The notes beneath the pieces were generated by a model. It had not been told where the DNA came from and made no database searches. It was given only the letters and a program-made list of their open reading frames with translations. A DNA stretch of 13,471 nucleotides from CAYLYM01 sp964387645 (GTDB taxonomy: Bacteria > Calditrichota > Calditrichia > RBG-13-44-9), in assembly GCA_964387645.1 (NCBI GenBank), contig CAYLYM010000104.1:1-13471 (forward strand), in the 5' to 3' direction. The position numbers and the translations under genes were made by a program. Of the stretch, positions 8,484-13,471 are shown piece by piece; the first letter of the stretch is position 1, and each line of letters opens with the position of its first letter.

Positions 8484-8499
8484 GGGCATTCATTTTGCA
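8484..8499 (+). promoter_or_regulatory. sigma-54 (-24/-12) promoter of the hdr operon
   Basis: GGGCATTCATTTTGCA places GG at 8485-8486 and GC at 8497-8498 with exactly ten bases between, as sigma-54 requires. It matches most of the TGGCAC-N5-TTGCA consensus, including the complete TTGCA. The start of transcription would be near 8510, about 35 bases before the hdrC ATG. The nearby NtrC-type regulator supports the call. Confidence 0.6.
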
Positions 8500-8544
8500 C
8501 TCTACTTCATGAAAAATTTTTTACATGATTTTGGAGGTTAATGG

Positions 8545-9123
8545 ATGGGAATCAAACGCAAAGTAAAGTATCAAAGTGATGTAGATACAGGATTTTCCCA
8601 ATGGATTTCCCGGCATCCGGGATGAGAAAATATATGGGAATGCATTCAGTGTGGTACTTGTAGCGGTATTTGTCCGATGAGCGTTTATATGGATATTACT
8701 CCCCGCCGATTGATTGCTATGGCGAATGCTGGTTTCAAATACGAAGTTTTAAGTAGTTTCGCAGTATGGTTGTATTCTTCTTGTTATTCCTGCGTGGTCA
8801 GTTGTCCAAAAGAAGTTAAGATCACTGATATAATGTATGCTTTTAAACGACGAGCCATTGAGGAAAAAGTTGTGCCTCATCCGAAATTTGCCATTCCAAT
8901 TTTAGCCCGGGCCTTCTCGAATATGGTGAAACGATATGGTCGAATTACAGAGAGTTGGTTGGTCATTAAACTGTCATTTCGGATCGGTTTAGTTAGTTTG
9001 CTGGGCATGGCATCTTTAGGTATGAATCTGCTCCGCACCGGGCGAATGCGTTTGGGGAAAGAAAAAGTTAAGAATCGCGATCAGATTAAGAAAATCTTTA
9101 ATGCCCTGGAGGCTAAAGCATGA
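8545..9123 (+). pseudogene. hdrC: heterodisulfide reductase subunit C-like protein, interrupted by TGA
   Basis: HdrC is the small iron-sulfur subunit that carries electrons between HdrA and HdrB. ATG 8545 follows TTGGAGG (8531-8537); the ATG at 8541 is out of frame. 192 codons precede the final stop. The first [4Fe-4S] motif is complete (C33-xx-C36-xx-C39-xxx-C43-P). The second reads WLYSSCYSCVVSCP: C80, C83 and C87 are present, but the first ligand is Tyr77 (TAT 8773-8775, one base from TGT). An in-frame TGA (8623-8625) follows HPG at codon 27, so a full protein cannot be made from this start; GGA or CGA would be one base away. Translation from ATG 8677 would lack the first cluster. The gene overlaps hdrB by four bases (ATGA), a normal operon junction. 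Confidence 0.85.
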
Positions 9124-10003
9124 AAAATTATGCTTATTATCCAGGCTACTCCATCAAGGGAACGGCGAAACAATATGAGGAGTCGCTTCTGGCGGTTTTC
9201 GAAGCGCTGAATATTCATTTGGAAGAATTACCAGATTGGAACTGTTGCGGCGCCACCATGTACATGTCGGTGGATGAAAAAATATCTTTTGCCCTGTCGG
9301 CCTGCAATCTGGCTCTGGCTGAACAAATGGGCCAGGATCTTATTACACCTTGTAGCGCCTGCTATCTCGTGCTGCTTAAGACGCAAGATTACATCAAAAA
9401 ATATCCGAAAATTCGTGAAACTGTTAATAAAGCACTGACAGTAGCCGATTTGGTGTATCGCGGTACTGTTCGAGTTCGTCATCCTCTGGAAGTTTTAGTG
9501 AATGAAGTAGGGATGGAAAAATTCCAAAGCCTTGTTAAAAAACCGTTAAAAATATTCAAAATTGCCTCTTACTATGGTTGTCAGATTGTGCGTCCGTATC
9601 AGGAATTTGATCACATGGTTTATCCCGAGAGCATGGACCGAATTTTTCGAATCTTAGGTGCAGAAACGGTTGATTATGCATTCAAAACACGATGCTGTGG
9701 TGGCTCACTCACTGGTACCATAGAAGAAGTGGGATTACGTCTTAATTATATTTTACTGAAAGAAGCGTCAAGGAAGGGTGCCAATTGTATTGCAACTATT
9801 TGTCCCTTTTGCCAATTCAATTTGAAAGCCTATCAGAAAAAGATTCTAAAAAAATATGATGATATTGATCCAATACCGGTGTTGTATTTTACCCAGATTA
9901 TCAGGCTGTCGCTGGGTATTTCGGAAGAGAAATTAGGTATTCAACGGGCTATTATATCACCTCAAGTCTTGCTCAAAAATTTTAGGCAAGCAGAAATAGT
10001 TAA
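9120..10003 (+). CDS. hdrB: heterodisulfide reductase subunit B-like protein, right end in gap, cluster Cys lost
   Basis: HdrB carries two CCG domains that bind the non-cubane [4Fe-4S] clusters where disulfides are reduced. The second domain is complete: C154, C192-C193 (RCCGG) and C228-xx-C231 (ICPFC). The first has C42-C43 (WNCCGAT) and C78-xx-C81, but its leading cysteine is Tyr10 (YYPGYS; TAC 9147-9149, one base from TGC), where the family reads PGCS. The frame is open for 294 codons up to the 100-N gap. The typical C-terminal signature (VLYFTQIIRLSLGIS) is already passed, so little is probably missing. It starts within the hdrC stop (ATGA). With both flanking hdr genes broken and a ligand gone, it is likely non-functional although still open. 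Confidence 0.85.
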
Positions 10004-10103
10004 NNNNNNNNNNNNNNNNNNNNNNNNNNNNNNNNNNNNNNNNNNNNNNNNNNNNNNNNNNNNNNNNNNNNNNNNNNNNNNNNNNNNNNNNNNNNNNNNN
10101 NNN
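10004..10103. other. assembly gap (100 N)
   Basis: One hundred N bases, a conventional gap of unknown length. The end of hdrB and the start codon of hdrA fall in it. Confidence 0.95.
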
Positions 10104-10655
10104 TAAAAATTGGTGTTTATGTTTGCCATTGTGGAACGAATATTTCTCAGTCCGTCAATATATCTGAGCTTGTGGTATTTTTCAAAGGGCTGCCCAATGT
10201 TATTATCAGCCGGGATTACAAATATATGTGCTCTGAGCCGGGACAGGAATTGATTAAAAAAGACATAAAGGAATTCGACTTAAACCGAGTGGTTGTGTCC
10301 TCCTGTTCACCTATTTTGCACGAAAATACTTTTCGGAACGTTTGTGATGAAGCAGGACTTAATCCTTTCCTTTTCCAGATGGCTAATATACCTGAACATG
10401 TATCATGAGTGACTCGTGATTCGAAGAAGGCAACAGAGAAAGCAAAAAAAATTGTTACTGCGGCTGTCTATCGGGTATTACAACACGAACCTATGGAGAT
10501 TCGGAAAGTACCGATAAATCCCGATGTGTTAATTGTGGGGGGGTGGAATTGCAGGTATCGAGGCGGCATTGCGATTGGCCAATGCCGGGCGCAAAGTATA
10601 TTTGCTGGAAAAAGAACCTTCAATTGGTGTGTCATTTTGGTATAACTCGATTTGA
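10104..10655 (+). pseudogene. hdrA: heterodisulfide reductase subunit A-like fragment, multiply broken
   Basis: HdrA is the FAD and iron-sulfur subunit that confurcates or bifurcates electrons in soluble Hdr complexes. The frame beginning at 10106 gives the N-terminal domain: VYVCHCGTNI, DYKYMCSEPGQELIKKDIKE, VVVSSCSP and ANIPEHVS. TGA 10406-10408 sits exactly at the conserved Trp of the EHxSWV motif (TGG to TGA). The frame resumes as VTRDSKKATEKAKKIV. One extra G in the run 10537-10543 then breaks the FAD-binding loop: VLIVGG continues as GIAGIEAALRLANAGRKVY in the next frame, ending at TGA 10653-10655 just after EKEPSIG. The expected following segment (HMAQLDKTFPTLDCSACIL) is not intact, and the remaining two thirds of HdrA are absent. 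The start lies in the gap. Confidence 0.85.
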
Positions 10656-10937
10656 TTTCTATACAGTAATGTTTGCTGCTTCCCGAATATTGGGTATGTG
10701 CGCACAAATGATTAATAATCGCGGTTTATTTGGGCCCATTTTCCGTCCAAAGAGTGTAATAATAGAATGGTTGGTATAAAAAGTTAAATAAGCACAGACA
10801 CAATCCAAAGCCTGAAAATACTGATTAAATTTTTTAATTTTTATCCATTAACCCATTCTTTTCATCAAAAATAGTTTTTTTTAAACAAAATTTTTTATTA
10901 ATATTTTAGATACAACTAAAAGCAAGGAAGGTGCAAA
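10656..10937. other. intergenic region with possible degenerate hdrA tail
   Basis: One frame (about 10633-10700) reads HFGITRFDFYTVMFAASRIL, faintly like the HdrA segment HMAQLDKTFPTLDCSACIL with its cysteines gone. This alignment is weak. From about 10780 on the DNA is very AT-rich and should contain the promoter of the TPR gene. Confidence 0.35.
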
Positions 10938-11609
10938 ATGGAGAATGGTTCTTTGAATATTGAAGAAATCAGCCAACTTTTGTGTGAAAGTGCTTTGGAC
11001 GAAGTAACAGAAAAATTCTCACAAATCGCTCAAACTTACCCCAACATCTATCTTTTTAAAAAGTTGCTTGGAGATATGTACTATTTAGGAGGTAACATTC
11101 AAGATGCTATTTCTACATATGAATCAATACTAAAGGAAAAACCTAATATTACCACTGTTCTTTATGCCCTGGGTATTGCTTACTATCGAGCCGGAAGATT
11201 ACGGAAAGCCATCGAAAAATTTGAGAAACTTGTCCATATCAATCCACAAATGGCCATGGCGTACTACTGGTTAGGTATTTCTTATCGTCATTTAGGAGAA
11301 GAGGAAAAGTCAATAACCTCCTACAAAAAGCTGATTGAACTTAGCCCTGATTCTGAAATTGCCAATTACCATTTAGCTGCTGTTTATATCTTTAAAAGGA
11401 ATTATAAAGAAGCCATAAAATATTTATCCCATCTGTCTAAAATTTCTCCGGAGAATGCGGAAGTTTTTTATCGATTGGGGTTGTGTTACCATAATCTTAA
11501 TGAATATGAGAAAGCTGTAAAAAGTTATAAAAAGGCTCTTGAATTGAATCCAAATAATTCCCGTTGCAAGGAAATGCTGGATCTTATTATTCATATAGAT
11601 GAACCTTGA
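10938..11609 (+). CDS. tetratricopeptide repeat protein, 223 aa
   Basis: After a short N-terminal helical part (1-37), five TPR units follow in register: about 38-71, 72-105, 106-139, 140-173 and 174-207. They show the usual G/A at position 8 (G45, G79, G113, A147, G181), Tyr at position 11 and Pro near 32 (KEKP, HINP, ELSP, KISP, ELNP). There is no signal peptide, membrane helix or enzymatic domain. TPR stacks bind partner proteins, so a cytoplasmic scaffold role is likely, but the partner is unknown. ATG 10938 follows AAGGAAGG (10924-10931). It stands 372 bases before the small DHp-like gene and the hybrid kinase on the same strand, so a link to that signalling unit is possible but unproven. 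No lesions are seen. Confidence 0.88.
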   Translation: MENGSLNIEEISQLLCESALDEVTEKFSQIAQTYPNIYLFKKLLGDMYYLGGNIQDAISTYESILKEKPNITTVLYALGIAYYRAGRLRKAIEKFEKLVHINPQMAMAYYWLGISYRHLGEEEKSITSYKKLIELSPDSEIANYHLAAVYIFKRNYKEAIKYLSHLSKISPENAEVFYRLGLCYHNLNEYEKAVKSYKKALELNPNNSRCKEMLDLIIHIDEP

Positions 11610-11981
11610 TTTATGCTATTGTAAAGTTTAGGTATTTGATCCGTAAATAATTTCTTAGTTTTGGTTATATTCATAGATTCATTTATAAATTTATATTAGA
11701 TGCAGGTGAAAATTTTTTAATAAATAAAAATATCTTTTAAGTGGCAAATTGATAAAATCCGTGACAAACCTTACTGAATTCTCTTTTTTCAACAAATTGG
11801 TGAAAAGTTCAACACTGTTTCGAGAACAAGTTTGTGAATATATTTGTATAAGTATTTGTTATTTAAAGTATTATTTAAATAGTAAAATAGAAAAAAAAGC
11901 GGCATTCAATTTGCTAAGTTTTCTATACCAGTATGAATTTTTTTGAAAGGGATAGTTTAATTAAATTAACAGGGAAGTAGG
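11610..11981. other. 372-bp AT-rich intergenic region
   Basis: No gene is supported. A TTG-started open frame (11749-11946) has no ribosome binding site and biased AT-rich composition, so it is left out. TTATTTAAA occurs twice in quick succession (about 11860-11880). The region should hold the promoter of the two-gene signalling unit that follows. Confidence 0.4.
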
Positions 11982-12206
11982 ATGCCAAAAGTACAGGATA
12001 TGGAGGTTATTTCTGAGTTGTCCTCTCAGGAAATAGTTGAATATTATGAAAGAATCCTCTCGTACATTCGAAGCCGATTAAATGTCATCGGAACTTCTTT
12101 GTACCTGCTTCAAGAGAACTTTCCTTTCCACTGCGCCGAAGAAATAAAATATTTTAATAAAATCAATGAAGAGCTGGAATCAATAAGAAGATTGATTAAT
12201 AACTAA
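11982..12206 (+). CDS. small helical protein resembling a histidine-less DHp domain, 74 aa
   Basis: ATG 11982 follows AGGGAAGTAGG. The protein is predicted all-helical. Residues 24-45 (RILSYIRSRLNVIGTSLYLL) look like the first helix of a histidine-kinase dimerisation domain, where the usual sequence is of the type HELRNPLNVIxGSLxLL. The position of the phospho-accepting His is Ser27 here. A second helix (about 52-72, EEIKYFNKINEELESIRRLI) matches the second DHp helix. The gene lies 16 bases upstream of the hybrid kinase at 12223, so the two are almost certainly co-transcribed. A natural idea is that it pairs with, or competes with, the kinase dimerisation helices or its REC domain without taking phosphate. 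This is inference from pattern only; it may be an unrelated helical hairpin. Confidence 0.75.
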   Translation: MPKVQDMEVISELSSQEIVEYYERILSYIRSRLNVIGTSLYLLQENFPFHCAEEIKYFNKINEELESIRRLINN

Positions 12207-12222
12207 ATAAAATAGGTATAAA

Positions 12223-13404
12223 ATGAACCGAAAAGATGTTCATATATTGATCGTCGAAGACGAAGAAATCCTCCGATTGATGTTTAAGCAATCGTTTGAA
12301 AATTGGGGATTCAGGGTAGAGACGGCGGCGAATGGAAAAGAGGCTCTGGAGAAATGCCAGGCAATACCTTACCATATCGTAGTAACCGACCTGAATATGC
12401 CCATTATGAATGGAATGGAATTATTAAAACGGATTAAAGCAAAATGGCCTTTCATAGAAGTTCTTGTTATTACTGGTTTTGCGACCATTGAATCTGCGAT
12501 TGAAGCAATGAAATTGGGTGCTTACGATTTTATTCTAAAACCTGTAAATTTTGACCATGTGCAATTTTCAATTAATAAATGTTACCAAAAAATTAAATCT
12601 CAAGCTGAAAATACCAAATTAAAAGAGTTAAATGCTCAATTAATAGAATTAAATGAATTAAAAGATAAATTTATCTATATTACAAATCATGAAATTCGTA
12701 CACCTTTAACTATAATTAAAGGTTATTTAGAATTGTTACGAAGTATTTTAGAAGAGCCGGCAGAAGACGTCCAGGAAATTTTAGAGATTCTGGAAAATAC
12801 CACAGATGAATTAGTAGAAATGATTGAGAGATTGCACATGTTAGAGGATCTGGCTCAGCATCAGCGAAAAACCGTTGAAGAAGTTATTGATTTGAAGCCT
12901 TTGATGCAAAAGATTTATAAAGAAATAGCTGGACTTTTTCATTCGCGTAATATTGATTTAAAAATATATATCGATAAAAATCCTCTTTTTGTAAAAGGAG
13001 ATTATCGTCAGGTCCGTCTGGTTTTAAGAGAACTATTGCAGAATGCTTTAAAATTTACACCTGATGGCGGGCAGGTTCGCGTTCGACTTGAGCTGAAAAA
13101 CGATAATATTCACTATTCAGTCCAGGACAATGGTATAGGAATTCCCATTGATAGACAGGAAATGATCTTTGAAAGTTTTTATGAAATTCAAGATGTTATT
13201 AATCATAGTTCATCAAGCAAAGATTTTATGGGTGGTGGATTGGGTATTGGTCTAAATCTAGTTAAAGAAATTGTGGATTCCCTTAAAGGGAAAATCTATC
13301 TGGAAAGTGAACCTGAAAAAGGTACTTTTGTTAAGATTCTTTTACCGCGATATCAAGAAATAAAAGGATTTGTGAATACTGGTTCAAGTATTTCAAAACA
13401 ATAA
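12223..13404 (+). CDS. hybrid response regulator-histidine kinase (REC-HisKA-HATPase)
   Basis: A 393-aa soluble protein. An N-terminal REC domain (about 6-122) has acidic residues E12/D13, phospho-acceptor D56 (VVTDLNMPIMNG), T84 and K106. A coiled linker (125-148) follows, then HisKA with H156 in TNHEIRTPL, and a HATPase domain with N box (N274 in ELLQNALKFTP), G1 DNGIGIP (302-308), F box (FESFYE) and G2 GGGLGIGLNL (337-346). All catalytic residues are present. There is no membrane helix and no sensory domain, so its input must come through phosphorylation of REC by another kinase, through its REC conformation or through partner proteins. There is no DNA-binding output. ATG 12223 has only a weak site (TAGGT) and lies 16 bases after the small DHp-like gene, suggesting translational coupling. 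Confidence 0.93.
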   Translation: MNRKDVHILIVEDEEILRLMFKQSFENWGFRVETAANGKEALEKCQAIPYHIVVTDLNMPIMNGMELLKRIKAKWPFIEVLVITGFATIESAIEAMKLGAYDFILKPVNFDHVQFSINKCYQKIKSQAENTKLKELNAQLIELNELKDKFIYITNHEIRTPLTIIKGYLELLRSILEEPAEDVQEILEILENTTDELVEMIERLHMLEDLAQHQRKTVEEVIDLKPLMQKIYKEIAGLFHSRNIDLKIYIDKNPLFVKGDYRQVRLVLRELLQNALKFTPDGGQVRVRLELKNDNIHYSVQDNGIGIPIDRQEMIFESFYEIQDVINHSSSSKDFMGGGLGIGLNLVKEIVDSLKGKIYLESEPEKGTFVKILLPRYQEIKGFVNTGSSISKQ

Positions 13405-13471
13405 AGTAAGTTAATTCATAATGGATTGTATGTTTATCCAACCTTAATACCAATAAAATTTAAGGCAAATT
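13405..13471. other. short downstream end of window
   Basis: Sixty-seven AT-rich bases after the hybrid kinase. No terminator hairpin or new gene is visible. Confidence 0.5.

Larger units (their letters stand above)
7813..8540. other. 728-bp intergenic region with a repeat and the hdr control region
   Basis: No gene is seen. The left half contains a GC-rich repeat with a degenerate inverted partner (7965-7992 and 8097-8127). The right half contains the hdr regulatory signals: a dyad at 8349-8367, a sigma-54 promoter at 8484-8499, an inverted repeat TCATG/CATGA at 8507-8528 and a ribosome binding site before 8545. Confidence 0.5.

Noticed and set aside
8623..8625. Selenocysteine insertion in Hdr proteins
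   Set aside because: Neither TGA in hdrC nor in hdrA lies at a Cys/Sec ligand position; the nearest cluster cysteines are separate and intact.
7408..10408. TGA read as an amino acid (genetic code change)
   Set aside because: The in-frame TGA codons fall at positions expected to be Arg, Gly or Arg, and Trp, not at one amino acid. TGA is also the terminal stop of hdrC, the TPR gene, the kinase and the regulator. In-frame TAA codons occur too.
11749..11946. 65-aa open frame in the intergenic region
   Set aside because: TTG start without RBS, AT-driven composition and no motif.
1..13471. CRISPR array, rRNA or tRNA genes, integrase or transposase
   Set aside because: No regularly spaced repeats, structural RNA signatures or recombinase motifs were seen on either strand.

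Overview
The window is AT-rich bacterial DNA with long, very AT-rich intergenic stretches, strong AGGAGG-type ribosome binding sites and two assembly gaps (10 N at 4105-4114, 100 N at 10004-10103). Gene content (cysE/cysK, an NtrB/NtrC-type pair, a soluble heterodisulfide reductase HdrCBA set, TPR and REC-kinase proteins) recalls anaerobic or microaerophilic sediment lineages of the FCB/Calditrichota/KSB1 kind. That placement is an impression from protein style, not a measured one.

Layout. 301-891 is an unrecognised 196-aa protein. It faces a small 54-aa membrane protein on the minus strand (1013-1177), with a strong hairpin terminator between them. 1574-3910 carries cysteine biosynthesis: serine acetyltransferase (cysE) and cysteine synthase (cysK), followed by a terminator at 4025-4067. 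From about 4586 to 10655 lies a connected block. It holds a membrane-bound NtrB-like histidine kinase, a sigma-54 response regulator, then hdrC, hdrB and the N-terminal part of hdrA. A good -24/-12 (sigma-54) promoter with an upstream dyad stands in front of hdrC, so the kinase/regulator pair probably controlled the hdr operon. 10938-11609 is a five-repeat TPR protein. 11982-13404 is a two-gene unit: a 74-aa protein that resembles a kinase dimerisation helix pair lacking its histidine, and a REC-HisKA-HATPase hybrid kinase.

The main observation is that the whole 4.6-10.7 kb block is broken, while the genes on both sides read intact. The kinase has two in-frame TAA codons, a frameshift and no start codon. 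The response regulator has a TGA in its AAA+ domain and a damaged Walker A. hdrC has a TGA and has lost a cluster cysteine. hdrB has lost a cluster cysteine. hdrA has a TGA at a conserved Trp, a homopolymer frameshift and a missing C-terminal part. Most substitutions can be read as C-to-T or G-to-A changes. The simplest reading is recent joint decay of a regulon (sensor, regulator and target operon together). Assembly or sequencing error is the main alternative. TGA recoding does not fit, because TGA also serves as the terminal stop here and TAA codons are involved too.
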